Source: Mycobacterium stomatepiae
GTDB taxonomy: Bacteria > Actinomycetota > Actinomycetes > Mycobacteriales > Mycobacteriaceae
Direction: 5' to 3'
Assembly: GCF_010731715.1 (NCBI RefSeq)
Contig: NZ_AP022587.1
Span: 1,736,001-1,800,000, forward strand
Length of the DNA stretch: 64,000 nucleotides
The notes below the pieces were generated by a model, which saw only the letters and a program-made list of their open reading frames with translations, was not told where the DNA came from and made no database searches. How positions within the stretch are numbered: the first letter of the stretch is position 1; each line of letters starts with the position of its first letter. The position numbers were made by a program, and so were the translations under genes. Shown piece by piece: positions 18,033-27,602 of the stretch.

Positions 18033-18620
18033 TCAGCGCACGCGCGACGGCCAGCGCAGCGAGCGGCGCGGTCCCCGGATGGTCACCGAGCCGCACACCA
18101 CCCGCCCGGTCAGCACCACATGCGGCCTGCCCTCACCGGGGGCATCCTTGCGGCGGTCACGGGCGCTGCCCCCGTAGACCTCGACGTCGTCGATCGAGGC
18201 GCTGGCGCCCTCGGGCAGCCAGATGTCGACCGAGCCGAACCGAACGTCGAGCTCGACGACCACCACCGGGCCGGCGAACCGCGCCTTGGTGAGCTCAAGT
18301 TTGACCGACCCCAACCGGCGTACCAGCGCCAACCGGGTGGGCACCGTCCATTCGCCATGCCGCCGCAGCGAGCCGGCCCAGCCGCGCAGCTCGACCCGAT
18401 CCGCCGCCGAGCTGACGATCGCGCCCGGCCCGGGCAGGTCGCCGACCAGGCCGTCCAGCTCACCCTGGGTACGCGCATGGGACACCCGCGACGAGCGCTG
18501 CTCGAACTCGTCGATATCGATCAGGCCGAGCGCAACGGCGTTGTGCAGTCGCCGCATCGTGCCGTTGCGGTCCGCATCGGAGACGCGCAGCGTCACCATG
18601 TCCCCGCCGGTATCGGTCAT
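18033..18620 (-). CDS. DUF1707 domain protein with LiaF-like C-terminal half
   Basis: A 195-residue protein. The N-terminal ~60 residues (LRVSDADRNGTMRRLHNAVALGLIDIDEFEQR) are a DUF1707 domain. The C-terminal part (FGSVDIWLPEGASASIDDVEVYGGS, then VVLTGRVVCGSVTIRG) is the beta-helix-like cell-wall-active antibiotic-response fold. The function is unknown; related domains occur in cell-envelope stress proteins. It is likely the Rv2862c counterpart, just downstream of the PBP lipoprotein gene on the same strand, 26 bases apart. Confidence 0.8.
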   Translation of the reverse strand: MTDTGGDMVTLRVSDADRNGTMRRLHNAVALGLIDIDEFEQRSSRVSHARTQGELDGLVGDLPGPGAIVSSAADRVELRGWAGSLRRHGEWTVPTRLALVRRLGSVKLELTKARFAGPVVVVELDVRFGSVDIWLPEGASASIDDVEVYGGSARDRRKDAPGEGRPHVVLTGRVVCGSVTIRGPRRSLRWPSRVR

Positions 18621-18646
18621 CTACGCAATTTACCGCCGGTTCGGCT

Positions 18647-20476
18647 TCAGGTCAGATAGCCCGGCGGCAGCGACTCGAACATGAATTTGGTCATCCGGAC
18701 CGCCCACTCGGAGCTGCCACCCCCGACGATCAACGCGGCGAAGGCTAGGTCGCCGCGGTATCCGGCGAACCACGAGTGCGATCCTCCCGGGAACTCGGCC
18801 TCACCGGTCTTGCCGTAGATCTCGCCGCAGCCGTTGATCTCCTTGGCGGTCCCGTTGGTGACCACCAACCGCATCATCGGCCGCAGCGCGTCGATCATCT
18901 TCGGGCTGATCGGGGTGCTGTCACCCTCGACCGTCGTCGGATGGCCCGCGATCAGTTGCGGCACAGGGGTTTTCCCGGCCGCGACGGTGGCCGCCACCAG
19001 AGCCATGCCGAACGGACTGGCCAGCACCCGGCCTTGGCCGAAACCGTCTTCGGTGCGCTCGGCCATGTCCACCGTCGGCGGCACCGAACCGGTCACCGTG
19101 GTGATGCCGTCGACCGTGTAGTCGAGACCGATCCCGTATTCGGCGGCGGTCTGCGTCAGGCCCCGGGGCGGCATCCTGCTGCTCAACTCGGCGAACGTGG
19201 TGTTGCACGAACTGGCGAACGCGCGGGACATCGACACCACACCGAGGTCGAAGCCGCCGTAGTTCGGCACGGTCCGATGTCCGATGTCGAGATGGCCCGG
19301 GCAGCCGACCATCGAGTTGGGCGTGGCCATGTCGCGGTCGACGGCGGCGCCGGCAGTGATCATCTTGAACGTCGACCCGGGCGGAAAAAGGCCGTTGGTG
19401 GCCGGCAGCCCGTCGGCGTCGGCGCCGCCGTTCTGCGCGATCGCGAGGATCTCCCCGGTCGACGGCTTGATCGCAACGATCATCGCCTTGCCGCCCTTGT
19501 TGTCCACCGCGCGCTGGGCGGCGTTCTGCACCAGCCGGTCCAGCGTGATCGACACCGACGGGGCCGGCGCTCCTTCCACCTCGTGCAGCACCGCGACGTC
19601 GACGCTGTTCTGGTTGACGCTGACCACCCGCCAACCCGCCTGACCGTCGAGTTGGTCGATCACGGCCTTCTTGACCTGACCGACCACGGCGGGCGCGAAA
19701 TGCGGGTCGGTCGCCAGCATGTCGGCCTGCGGTGTGACGACGATGCCGGGCAGCCTGCCGAGCGCGGGAAACACCTTGTCGTTATCGGCCGGAAGCAGCG
19801 TCACGCCCAGGTCCACCTGGTTGGGTGTCGAGCTGGCCTGCTCGGCCAGCAGCTGCGGGTCGGTCAGCGTGTCGTTGAAGGGCCGTAGCACGTCGACGAT
19901 CGTGTGAGTGGTGAAACTCAGCGACTGCGGGGGTCCGGCCTTGGTGGCGTCCAGCGTGTAGTGGTAGCGATACCCCGGCGCCAGCACATCACTGCCGCCG
20001 AGCTCGTTCACCGAGGCCCGCCGCGGCTGATCGGCGCGCAACGCGAAGGTCTGGTGCTCCCCGAGCTTGGGATGGAGCCCGGTGGGCGTCCAGCGCACCT
20101 CCCAGTGCCCCTCGTCACGGGCCATCTTCAACTGGCCGTCATAGCTCCACACCCGGTTTTTGGGCAGGTGCCAGCTGAACCGATAGTCGACCGTGCCGGT
20201 GTCCTCGGCGTACTTGGAGCTGAGGATCTGCGCGTCGAGGTGGGTCGCCTGCAGCCCGGCCCAGGCCGCGTTGAGCGCCTCGCGGGCCTCGTCGGGGTTG
20301 TCGCTGAGTTGGGCGGCCGTCGCGGTGTCGCCAATGGCCAAGGCGCGGAAGAACTTCTCCGCGGCCGGGCCCGGACCGTCGCGCCGCGGCGTGCAGCCGG
20401 ACAGCGCGACGGCCGCGACGAGCAGCAGGGCCGCGGCAACCGAAACGGCTGATACTGGTGAGGTTTTTGTGGCCAT
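18647..20476 (-). CDS. penicillin-binding lipoprotein, MecA-like class B PBP (Rv2864c orthologue)
   Basis: A 609-residue D,D-transpeptidase-type lipoprotein that cross-links peptidoglycan outside the membrane. The signal peptide ends with the lipobox LSGC (Cys28 from ATG 20476). Domains in order: NTF2-like MecA N-terminal domain (~35-150), PBP dimerisation domain, and transpeptidase with PPGSTFKM (SxxK), ASSCNTTF (SxN) and KTGEAEF (KTG). ATG 20476 is preferred to the longer frame because it gives a proper signal peptide. It lies divergently from a small membrane protein gene. Confidence 0.92.
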   Translation of the reverse strand: MATKTSPVSAVSVAAALLLVAAVALSGCTPRRDGPGPAAEKFFRALAIGDTATAAQLSDNPDEAREALNAAWAGLQATHLDAQILSSKYAEDTGTVDYRFSWHLPKNRVWSYDGQLKMARDEGHWEVRWTPTGLHPKLGEHQTFALRADQPRRASVNELGGSDVLAPGYRYHYTLDATKAGPPQSLSFTTHTIVDVLRPFNDTLTDPQLLAEQASSTPNQVDLGVTLLPADNDKVFPALGRLPGIVVTPQADMLATDPHFAPAVVGQVKKAVIDQLDGQAGWRVVSVNQNSVDVAVLHEVEGAPAPSVSITLDRLVQNAAQRAVDNKGGKAMIVAIKPSTGEILAIAQNGGADADGLPATNGLFPPGSTFKMITAGAAVDRDMATPNSMVGCPGHLDIGHRTVPNYGGFDLGVVSMSRAFASSCNTTFAELSSRMPPRGLTQTAAEYGIGLDYTVDGITTVTGSVPPTVDMAERTEDGFGQGRVLASPFGMALVAATVAAGKTPVPQLIAGHPTTVEGDSTPISPKMIDALRPMMRLVVTNGTAKEINGCGEIYGKTGEAEFPGGSHSWFAGYRGDLAFAALIVGGGSSEWAVRMTKFMFESLPPGYLT

Positions 20477-20606
20477 CGTTACTGATGTTAAGAACTGAGC
20501 CGGTTGCACCGGCGCCGACACACCGAGACCTCACCGTGATGTGGCGCGTGCTACCCCGATTTCCGGGTACCTCGACTCAGACGAGGCAACAGTTCAGGAG
20601 GCGGCA

Positions 20607-21128
20607 ATGGCGCGAGGCACGAGAGGACCCAACAAGACTGACAACCTGCGCCGGGTCAGCGTCAACCCGCCGCGCTGGCGCAGGGGCCGATGGCTACTGG
20701 TTACCGAGGCCGTCGTTGTGACGATGATCGGCCTAGCCGGATTGCTAGGAGTCGTTTTCGGCGCGCCCACCGGGGCCGGCTTCTCGCTGGTCGGTATCCC
20801 GTTGACCGCGACGCTGAGCTGGGTGATGGTGGGCCACGGCGCGGCCGCGGCCCTATCGGCGACGCATCGGCGCTTGGCGTTGCTGTTCTGTGCGGTCACT
20901 GCCACGGTCACGCTCGGCTTCGTGATCGTGGCCGCGGTAGCCGGTGTTCATCAGTCCCCAGGACCGATGGGGTTCACCCCCGCGACCATCCTGTGGTGGG
21001 CTGTTTTGTTCTGCTACAACTTCGCACTGGGCTTCTGGCTGATTCCCGACCGCATCGAGGGTCCCGCGTGGATACCCCGGCGCCGCACGGCTGGACGCCC
21101 CAGCAGACCCGAGGGGAAACCCGGCTAG
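20607..21128 (+). CDS. four-span membrane protein, unknown
   Basis: A 173-residue protein with a basic N-terminus (RGTRGPNKTDNLRRV) and about four hydrophobic spans (LVTEAVVVTMIGLAGLLGVVF; VGIPLTATLSWVMVGHGAA; LALLFCAVTATVTLGFVIV; WWAVLFCYNFALGFWL). The start ATG 20607 follows AGGAGG; the longer frame has no such site. It diverges from the PBP gene and ends 4 bases inside the GNAT gene on the other strand. No family or function recognised. Confidence 0.7.
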   Translation: MARGTRGPNKTDNLRRVSVNPPRWRRGRWLLVTEAVVVTMIGLAGLLGVVFGAPTGAGFSLVGIPLTATLSWVMVGHGAAAALSATHRRLALLFCAVTATVTLGFVIVAAVAGVHQSPGPMGFTPATILWWAVLFCYNFALGFWLIPDRIEGPAWIPRRRTAGRPSRPEGKPG

Positions 21129-21979
21129 TCCAGCAGGACGGTGGCGAAGGTGCCAACTTCGGCGAAGCCCACCCGGGCGTAGGCGGCCCGGGCCACCTCG
21201 TTGAAGTCGTTGACGTAGAGGCTGGCGATGCGCCCGCTGCCGACGATCACCGCGGACAGCATCGCGGTGCCGCGAGCTCCGAGGCCGAGGCCGCGCCACT
21301 CCGGATGCACCCAGACGCCCTGGATCTGGCCGACCGCGGGCGATTGCGATCCCACCTCGGCCTTGAAGACGACCTGACCGTGCTCGAAGCGGGCCCAGGC
21401 GCGGCCGGCGGCGATCAGGCTGGCCACCCGGCGGCGGTAGCCGCGACCGCCGTCGCCGAGCCGCGGGTCGATGCCGACCTCCCCGATGAACATGTCGACC
21501 GCGGCCACCAGGTAGGCGTCCAGCTCCTCCGGCCGCACCTGGCGCACCTCGGTGTCGAGGTCACACATCGGGTGCTTGGCCAGCGCCATCAGCGGTTGGC
21601 GTTCACGCACGTCACGCGCCGGGCCCCAGGCCGTCTCGAGCCGCTCCCACATCGGCAGCACCAGGCTGGCCCGCCCGACCAGCGAGGAGCAGCGCCGGGT
21701 CCCGCTCATCGCCTCGTCGGCAAAAGCATTCAGGTCGGCCGGCAGCCCCCGCAGCGGGATCAGGTTGGCGCCGGCGAAGCACAGCGACTCGTCCGCGCCG
21801 CGACGGGTCCACAGCTCCCCACCGATCGCGCCGGGATCGATGCCGTGATCGGCGACTCGGGAGGCGACCATGCAGGACCCGATCGGGTCCTCGTCCAATA
21901 CCCGCCACACCGCGGCGGCGTCACGCACCACGGACACCCGTCTGTCGCCGACGAGGCGAAACAGGGGCGGTGCCGACAT
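21125..21979 (-). CDS. GNAT-family acetyltransferase (Rv2867c orthologue)
   Basis: The 284-residue protein has a C-terminal GNAT fold: beta strand and acetyl-CoA loop IQGVWVHPEWRGLGLGARGTAML (R/Q-x-x-G-x-G/A as RGLGLG), then ASLYVNDFNEVARAAYARVGF, typical of GNATs. The N-terminal ~140 residues form a DUF4081-type domain. It follows ispG on the same strand with a 56-base gap, as in M. tuberculosis. The acceptor is unknown. Confidence 0.88.
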   Translation of the reverse strand: MSAPPLFRLVGDRRVSVVRDAAAVWRVLDEDPIGSCMVASRVADHGIDPGAIGGELWTRRGADESLCFAGANLIPLRGLPADLNAFADEAMSGTRRCSSLVGRASLVLPMWERLETAWGPARDVRERQPLMALAKHPMCDLDTEVRQVRPEELDAYLVAAVDMFIGEVGIDPRLGDGGRGYRRRVASLIAAGRAWARFEHGQVVFKAEVGSQSPAVGQIQGVWVHPEWRGLGLGARGTAMLSAVIVGSGRIASLYVNDFNEVARAAYARVGFAEVGTFATVLLD

Positions 21980-22035
21980 CTGGCGAACTCTCTGTGGTGC
22001 GAACGACAGGGCCAGTAAGACCGAAGCTGGCTCTA

Positions 22036-23208
22036 TCAGCTTACGGTGACAACGGGCGTCCCGCTTGCTGTTGTGCCAGGACCGTTATCACTTTCCTCGC
22101 CCAATTCGGAAGCCAACCGCATCGCCTCTTCGATCAGCGTCTCGACGATCTGTGCTTCCGGCACCGTCTTGATCACCTCGCCGCGAACGAATATCTGGCC
22201 CTTGCCATTTCCGGAGGCCACGCCGAGATCGGCCTCGCGGGCCTCCCCCGGACCGTTGACGACGCAGCCCATCACCGCGACCCGCAGCGGCACGTCGAGC
22301 CCGTCCAGGCCCGCTGAGACGGCGTTGGCCAGGGTGTAGACGTCGACCTGCGCGCGACCGCACGACGGGCAGGAGACGATTTCCAGCCCGCGCGGCCGCA
22401 GGTTCAGCGACTCGAGAATCTGAATGCCGACCTTGACTTCCTCGACCGGCGGCGCCGACAGGGACACCCGGATGGTGTCGCCGATGCCGCGGCTCAGCAA
22501 GGCGCCGAAGGCTACCGCCGACTTGATGGTGCCCTGGAAGGCCGGACCGGCCTCGGTCACACCGAGATGCAGCGGGTAGTCGCACTGAGCGGCCAGCTGC
22601 TCGTAGGCGGCGACCATCACGACGGGGTCGTTGTGCTTGACGCTGATCTTGATGTCGCCGAAGCCGTGCTCCTCGAACAGCGACGCCTCCCACAGCGCCG
22701 ACTCGACCAGCGCCTCGGGTGTGGCCTTGCCGTACTTCTCCATGAACCGCTTGTCCAGGGAGCCGGCATTGACGCCGATGCGGATCGGAATACCGGCCGC
22801 GCCGGCCGCCTTCGCGACCTCGCCGACCCGGCCGTCGAACTCCTTGATGTTGCCCGGATTAACCCGCACCGCGGCACATCCGGCGTCGATCGCGGCGAAG
22901 ATGTACTTCGGCTGGAAGTGGATGTCGGCGATCACCGGGATCTGGCTGTGCCGGGCGATCTCAGCCAGCGCGTCGGCATCCTCCTGACGCGGGCAGGCCA
23001 CCCGGACGATGTCGCAACCCGCGGCCGTCAGCTCGGCAATCTGCTGCAGCGTCGTGTTGACGTCGTGGGTCTTGGTGGTGCACATCGACTGCACCGAGAT
23101 CGGGGAATCACTGCCGACCCCGACGTCGCGGACCATCAATTGGCGCGTCTTACGCCGGGGCGCAAGCGTGGGCGCCGGCGCCTGCGGCATGCCCAAGCCA
23201 ATGTCCAC
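22036..23208 (-). CDS. ispG: 4-hydroxy-3-methylbut-2-enyl-diphosphate synthase IspG (GcpE)
   Basis: IspG (390 aa) makes HMBPP from MEcPP in the MEP isoprenoid pathway with a [4Fe-4S] cluster. The N-terminal TIM barrel begins at about [11 protein letters not shown] and includes [20 protein letters not shown] and VRVNPGNI; the cluster Cys residues are in [10 protein letters not shown] and [11 protein letters not shown] near the C-terminus. GTG 23208 has the ribosome site AGGAAG. It forms an operon with rip1 and dxr upstream; dxr acts in the same pathway. Confidence 0.96.
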   Translation of the reverse strand: MDIGLGMPQAPAPTLAPRRKTRQLMVRDVGVGSDSPISVQSMCTTKTHDVNTTLQQIAELTAAGCDIVRVACPRQEDADALAEIARHSQIPVIADIHFQPKYIFAAIDAGCAAVRVNPGNIKEFDGRVGEVAKAAGAAGIPIRIGVNAGSLDKRFMEKYGKATPEALVESALWEASLFEEHGFGDIKISVKHNDPVVMVAAYEQLAAQCDYPLHLGVTEAGPAFQGTIKSAVAFGALLSRGIGDTIRVSLSAPPVEEVKVGIQILESLNLRPRGLEIVSCPSCGRAQVDVYTLANAVSAGLDGLDVPLRVAVMGCVVNGPGEAREADLGVASGNGKGQIFVRGEVIKTVPEAQIVETLIEEAMRLASELGEESDNGPGTTASGTPVVTVS

Positions 23209-23241
23209 TGTTCGACTTCCTTCGGGTGGTTACGGAAATGG

Positions 23242-24456
23242 TTACTGAAAGAGCCTGATCGGGTTGACCAGGTCGGCGGTCACGGTCAGCAGCATGTAAC
23301 CGACCACGAACACCAACACCACGTAGGTCGCCGGCATCAGCTTGAGGTAGTTCACCGGCGCCGCCGCGACCATGCCGCGAGCCGACCGGATGACGTTGCG
23401 GATCTTTTCGAACACCGCGACGGCGATGTGCCCGCCGTCGAACGGCAGCAGCGGCAACAGGTTGATCGCGCCCAGGATCAGGTTCAGCTGCGCCAGGAAG
23501 AACCAGAACGCTACCCATAACCCGTGGTCGACGGTGTCGCCGCCGATGATGCTGGCGCCGACAACGCTCATCGGCGTCTGCGGATCGCGCTGTCCGCCGC
23601 CGATCGCATGCACCAGCGCGCCGACCTTGCCCGGGATCGCGATCAGCGCCTTGCCCACCTCGGCCGTCAGGTCGCCGGTGAAGGCGAAGGTGGCAGGGAT
23701 GGCGCCGAGCACGCCGTAGTGGGTCGGCGCGACTTTGACGCCGCCCACGCCCATGGCGCCGACCGTCGAGGGCGCGGACTTCGCGTCCTGCCCGCTGCCC
23801 AGGTAGCGCTGGGTTTGGGCGATGTCGACGTAGGCCGTGATCGGGGTGCCGTCGCGTTCGACGACGACCGGGACGGTGCCGTGCAGCTTGCGGATCGCGG
23901 CGGCCATCTCGTCGAAGGTGGACACCGTGGTGTCGCCGACCTTGACGACGACGTCGCCGGGGCGGATGCCGGCCAGCGCCGCCGGGCCGGGACCGGTGCA
24001 GTCGCCGAGCTTGCCCGGCGCGACTTCCGGTGCAATACAAGCGGTCTCGCCGACGATCGCCCGCGTGGGCGGGTGGAGGTTGGGCAGTCCCCAGATCAGG
24101 GCGATCACGTAGATCAGGACCAGGCAGATGATGAAGTTCATGCCCGGGCCGGCGAACAGCACCGCGACCCGCTTCCACGTCTTCTGCTTGTACATCGCGC
24201 GTTCGGTCTCGTCGGGCGCCAGCTCCTCGACCGGGGTCATCCCGGCGATGTCGCAGAAGCCGCCCAGCGGCACGGCCTTGACGCCGTACTCGGTCTCGCC
24301 GCGCCGGGTCGACCACAGTGTGGGGCCGAAGCCGACGAAATACCGGCGCACCTTCATGCCGGTCGCACGCGCGACCCACATGTGGCCGCACTCATGCAGG
24401 GCCACCGAGATCAGGATGGCCAGCGCGAACAGCACAATGCCGATTGCGAACATCAT
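23242..24456 (-). CDS. rip1: site-2 intramembrane metalloprotease Rip1
   Basis: Rip1 (404 aa) is the S2P/RseP-type protease that cuts anti-sigma factors and controls cell-envelope lipids in mycobacteria. The zinc motif HECGH is at residues 21-25 in the first membrane span; a PDZ domain ([21 protein letters not shown]) lies in the middle; the third ligand region [12 protein letters not shown] is near residue 335. Four membrane spans are evident. It lies 6 bases downstream of dxr and 33 upstream of ispG. Confidence 0.95.
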   Translation of the reverse strand: MMFAIGIVLFALAILISVALHECGHMWVARATGMKVRRYFVGFGPTLWSTRRGETEYGVKAVPLGGFCDIAGMTPVEELAPDETERAMYKQKTWKRVAVLFAGPGMNFIICLVLIYVIALIWGLPNLHPPTRAIVGETACIAPEVAPGKLGDCTGPGPAALAGIRPGDVVVKVGDTTVSTFDEMAAAIRKLHGTVPVVVERDGTPITAYVDIAQTQRYLGSGQDAKSAPSTVGAMGVGGVKVAPTHYGVLGAIPATFAFTGDLTAEVGKALIAIPGKVGALVHAIGGGQRDPQTPMSVVGASIIGGDTVDHGLWVAFWFFLAQLNLILGAINLLPLLPFDGGHIAVAVFEKIRNVIRSARGMVAAAPVNYLKLMPATYVVLVFVVGYMLLTVTADLVNPIRLFQ

Positions 24457-24462
24457 CAGGCG

Positions 24463-25686
24463 CTAGGACCTTTCTAAGACCATTCCCGAGACCTTTTCCG
24501 AGACTGCAGCGGGGCGTGTCGTTGCGACCGAGCGCTGCGCTCGCTCCCGCGCCCAGCGCTGGGCGTCTAGTACCTCATCCACGTTAGCCGGTGTTACGGC
24601 CCATTGGTCGGCGGCGCTCAGCACGTCGGCGATTGTTCTGACGATGGCCGGAAAGCCGATACGACCGTCCAGGAAGGCGGCCGCGGCCTCTTCATTGGCG
24701 GCGTTGTAGACCGCGGTCATGCAGCCGCCCGTCTCCCCGGCGTGGCGGGCCAGCTCGACAGCCGGGAAAACGTCGCTGTCCAACGGCTCGAATTCCCAGG
24801 TAGACGCGGTGGTGAAGTCGCAAGACGCGGCCGCGCAGGGCACCCGCCGCGGCCAGCCCAGCGCCAGCGAGATGGGCAGCCTCATGTCCGGCGGGCTGGC
24901 CTGGGCGATCGTCGAGCCGTCGACGAACGTGACCATTGAATGAACAATCGACTGAGGGTGCACCACGACCTCGATGCGGTCGTAGGGCACACCAAACAGC
25001 AGGTGCGTTTCGATGAGTTCGAGTCCCTTGTTCACCAGCGACGCCGAGTTCAGCGTGTTCATCGGGCCCATCGACCAGGTCGGGTGGGCACCGGCCTGCT
25101 CGGGGGTGACGGCCTCCAGATCGGCGGCCGCCCAGCCCCGAAACGGTCCACCCGAGGCGGTCAGCACCAGCTTGGCGACCTCGTCGGGCTCGCCGCCGCG
25201 CAGGCACTGGGCCAGCGCCGAGTGCTCGGAATCGACGGGCACGATCTGCCCCGGTCGCGCCGCCTTCAGGACCAGTGGACCGCCGGCGATCAGCGATTCC
25301 TTGTTGGCCAGCGCCAGCCGGGCCCCGGAGTGCAGCGCCGCCAGGGTCGGTCGCAGGCCCAACGCCCCGACCAGGGCATTGAGCACGACGTCGGCCTGGG
25401 TCTCCTCGACCAGCCGGGTGACCGCTTCCGGACCGTGGAAGGGCACGTCACCGAGCGTTGCGGCGGCGCGCTCGTCGGCGACGGCGATGTTGGTCACCCC
25501 GGTCTCGGCGCGTTGACGGGCCAGCGTGTCCGGGTTCGACCCGCCGGCCGCCAGCCCGACGACCTCGAAGCGATCCGGGTTGGCGGCGATGACGTCCAGC
25601 GCCTGGGTGCCGATGGAGCCGGTGCTGCCCAGCACGAGCACGCGGATCGGGGCGTCGGCCGTCGCGTCGGTGGTAGGCGTGGTCAC
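24463..25686 (-). CDS. dxr: 1-deoxy-D-xylulose-5-phosphate reductoisomerase
   Basis: Dxr (407 aa) makes MEP from DXP with NADPH, the committed step of the isoprenoid pathway. The NADPH loop [17 protein letters not shown] is near residue 15; metal/substrate residues are in [10 protein letters not shown] and TASGGPFRG; the C-terminal part has [15 protein letters not shown] and [13 protein letters not shown] 25686 is the start. It heads the dxr-rip1-ispG group. Confidence 0.96.
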   Translation of the reverse strand: MTTPTTDATADAPIRVLVLGSTGSIGTQALDVIAANPDRFEVVGLAAGGSNPDTLARQRAETGVTNIAVADERAAATLGDVPFHGPEAVTRLVEETQADVVLNALVGALGLRPTLAALHSGARLALANKESLIAGGPLVLKAARPGQIVPVDSEHSALAQCLRGGEPDEVAKLVLTASGGPFRGWAAADLEAVTPEQAGAHPTWSMGPMNTLNSASLVNKGLELIETHLLFGVPYDRIEVVVHPQSIVHSMVTFVDGSTIAQASPPDMRLPISLALGWPRRVPCAAASCDFTTASTWEFEPLDSDVFPAVELARHAGETGGCMTAVYNAANEEAAAAFLDGRIGFPAIVRTIADVLSAADQWAVTPANVDEVLDAQRWARERAQRSVATTRPAAVSEKVSGMVLERS

Positions 25687-25871
25687 TCACTCATTGTGCC
25701 CCCTGGACGTTCCCTGCCTTGCCCCTGCGCTCAGGGCGGGAAATCCGCCGAAATAGCGCCGTGGACACAGACTGAAAGCCTGGAGTGCAGTCTCGACGCG
25801 GCGAGTGCCGCCGGTGATGCCGTGTGCCAGAATCTGTGAGCAGAAGACGATCCGATCCGAAGGGAATCGCC

Positions 25872-26126
25872 GTGGCCAATACCGAGTTGGAGCACTACAA
25901 CGGCGTCGACCCCGCCGAGGTGCCATCGGCCGCGTGGGGGTGGAGCAAGATCAACACCCGCACCTGGCACGGCGTCGGGGTGTTCGGCGTCATCTTCTTG
26001 CTAGCGATGCTGCGCGGCAATCACGTCGGCCACGTCGAGGACAACTTCCTGATCGGGTTCGCGGTCCTCGCCCTTTTCATCCTGATCCGCGACATCTGGG
26101 GTCGCCGGCGCGGCTGGATCCGCTAG
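25872..26126 (+). CDS. two-span membrane protein, DUF2631 family (Rv2876 orthologue)
   Basis: A small protein (84 aa from GTG 25872, with GAAGGGAA upstream; 100 aa if GTG 25824 is used) with two membrane spans (VGVFGVIFLLAMLRG and NFLIGFAVLALFILI) and a conserved-looking GNHVGHVEDNFLIG between them. The function is unknown. In M. tuberculosis the mpt83-dipZ-mpt70 group lies between dxr and this gene; here only ~185 bases separate them. Its stop overlaps the CcdA-like gene on the other strand. Confidence 0.8.
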   Translation: MANTELEHYNGVDPAEVPSAAWGWSKINTRTWHGVGVFGVIFLLAMLRGNHVGHVEDNFLIGFAVLALFILIRDIWGRRRGWIR

Positions 26127-26983
26127 CGCCGCGCGCGTCGGTGCCAGGCGCTCACCAACGCCGCGGCCGCCACCAGCGCGACCAGCGCGACGATCCACGG
26201 CCACATACCGTGCTGGTGCACCCAGCCGGCCAGCGCACCCTGAAACCGGCCGGCCCCCAGAATCACCGCGTCCCGGGGATCGGCCGCGGCGCTACGCAGC
26301 CGTAGCTCGTAGAGGCCGTAGTAGCCGACGTAGAGCCCGACCAGGATCAGCAGCGCACCGCCGATCCGGTTGACGAACGGCAGGATGCGCCGCAGCCGGT
26401 CGGTCAACGCTGAGCTCGCGGTCGCGGCAGCGACGGCGAGCACGCCAACCACCAGGGTCAGACCGGCGACGTACGCCAAGTAGATCGTCACGCCGGTGAG
26501 CACCGATCCGCTGCGCAAGCCCGCGGCGGTGACCGCCAGGAACGGCCCGATCGTGCATGACAGCGACGCGATCGCGTAGCTGATGCCGTAGCCGTACATG
26601 CCGGTCAGTCGCGTCGGGGCCCACCGCGGCCCCAGCGACCGCGGCGTCAACGCGGTCAGTTCCCGCCCCGAGAGCAGCCAAATCCCAAGCGCGACAAGAA
26701 CAATCCCGATCACCACGGTCGCGTACGGCAGGTATCGCTGCACCACTGTGGCCGCCGAGATGGTCAGCGCGCCAAACACCGCGAACACCGTGAGGAACCC
26801 GAGCGCCATGCCGGCGGTGGCGGCCAGCGCCCGCCCCAGGCCGCCTAGCGGACCGGGGCCCGCACCGTCGCGCTGGCCGCGCACCACGAGCAGCAGGTAG
26901 GCGGGCAGCATCGCGAACCCGCACGGGTTCACCGCGGCCACCAATCCGGCAGCGAATGCCAGACCGACCAGCCCCTGGTTCAC
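26123..26983 (-). CDS. CcdA/DsbD-like membrane protein (Rv2877c orthologue)
   Basis: A 286-residue integral membrane protein with about six or seven spans. The N-terminal AAVNPCGFAMLPAYLL carries the Cys-bearing NPC motif of CcdA proteins, and a second Cys is in SLSCTIGPFL. Such proteins move electrons across the membrane to thioredoxin-like partners. It overlaps the mpt53 stop (GTGA, 26980-26983), so the pair is co-translated and probably works together on secreted disulfides. Older names such as mercury transporter are not supported by motifs. Confidence 0.85.
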   Translation of the reverse strand: MNQGLVGLAFAAGLVAAVNPCGFAMLPAYLLLVVRGQRDGAGPGPLGGLGRALAATAGMALGFLTVFAVFGALTISAATVVQRYLPYATVVIGIVLVALGIWLLSGRELTALTPRSLGPRWAPTRLTGMYGYGISYAIASLSCTIGPFLAVTAAGLRSGSVLTGVTIYLAYVAGLTLVVGVLAVAAATASSALTDRLRRILPFVNRIGGALLILVGLYVGYYGLYELRLRSAAADPRDAVILGAGRFQGALAGWVHQHGMWPWIVALVALVAAAALVSAWHRRARR

Positions 26984-27489
26984 TTCAGCGCGGCCACCCG
27001 GCCGGCCAGTTCCTGCTGGGACATCGCCGAGGTGGGGTTGTTGACGAACGTCGAGCTGCCGTCCGCCCGGTAGAACACGCAGGCCGGCTGCCAGGGCGCG
27101 TTATAGCGGGCCCAGATCGAGCCGTCGGCGTCGTTGAGATTGGTGAACTTCAGGCCGTACTTGGAGACGAAGGCCTGTTCCGCGCCGACGTCCGAGTGCC
27201 CGGCGATGCCGATGAACGTGACACCGGGATTGGCCGCCGCCACCTGGCCCACGCCCGGCGCCTCGGCGTTGCAGAACGGGCAGAACGGCGCCCAGAACCA
27301 CAGCACCGCCGGTTTCCCCTGGAGGCTGGCGCCGTTGAACGGCGCTCCGCTCAGCGTGGTGCCGCTGAACTGCAGCCGATCGTCGGCGGCCTGCGCCCGC
27401 GGTGCGGCCGACACCAGGGCAACCGCGACAAGCCCCGTCAGGATGAACGCGGCAAACATCTTGAACCGTGCTAACAAGCGAATCGTCAT
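26980..27489 (-). CDS. mpt53: secreted thioredoxin-like oxidoreductase Mpt53 (DsbE-like)
   Basis: The 169-residue protein has a signal peptide (~34 residues, ending APRAQA) and a thioredoxin fold with active site WAPFCPFC, Cys70 and Cys73. The cis-Pro region is in WQPACVFYR. Mpt53 oxidises Cys pairs in exported proteins. Its stop overlaps the CcdA-like gene, a natural redox partner. Its recalled neighbours mpt70/mpt83/dipZ are not present in this window. Confidence 0.93.
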   Translation of the reverse strand: MTIRLLARFKMFAAFILTGLVAVALVSAAPRAQAADDRLQFSGTTLSGAPFNGASLQGKPAVLWFWAPFCPFCNAEAPGVGQVAAANPGVTFIGIAGHSDVGAEQAFVSKYGLKFTNLNDADGSIWARYNAPWQPACVFYRADGSSTFVNNPTSAMSQQELAGRVAALK

Positions 27490-27573
27490 GCCAACCCCTT
27501 TGCTGGACTGCTACTTCAGATCACGGGGTACCCACCTGCCCGGTTCAGCGCTCCTCGAAGGCCAACTGTCCAC

Positions 27574-27593
27574 AGGCGGTACCCGAACCGCCT
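27574..27593 (-). terminator. hairpin downstream of rlmN
   Basis: AGGCGGT (27574-27580) and ACCGCCT (27587-27593) form a perfect 7-bp stem with a 6-base loop, 10 bases past the rlmN stop. No U-run follows. A 20-base stretch (GGCCAACTGTCCACAGGCGG) occurs here and again inside the 3' end of rlmN, so the spot may have arisen by a small local duplication. Confidence 0.45.
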
Positions 27594-27602
27594 GAGCTCC
27601 AG

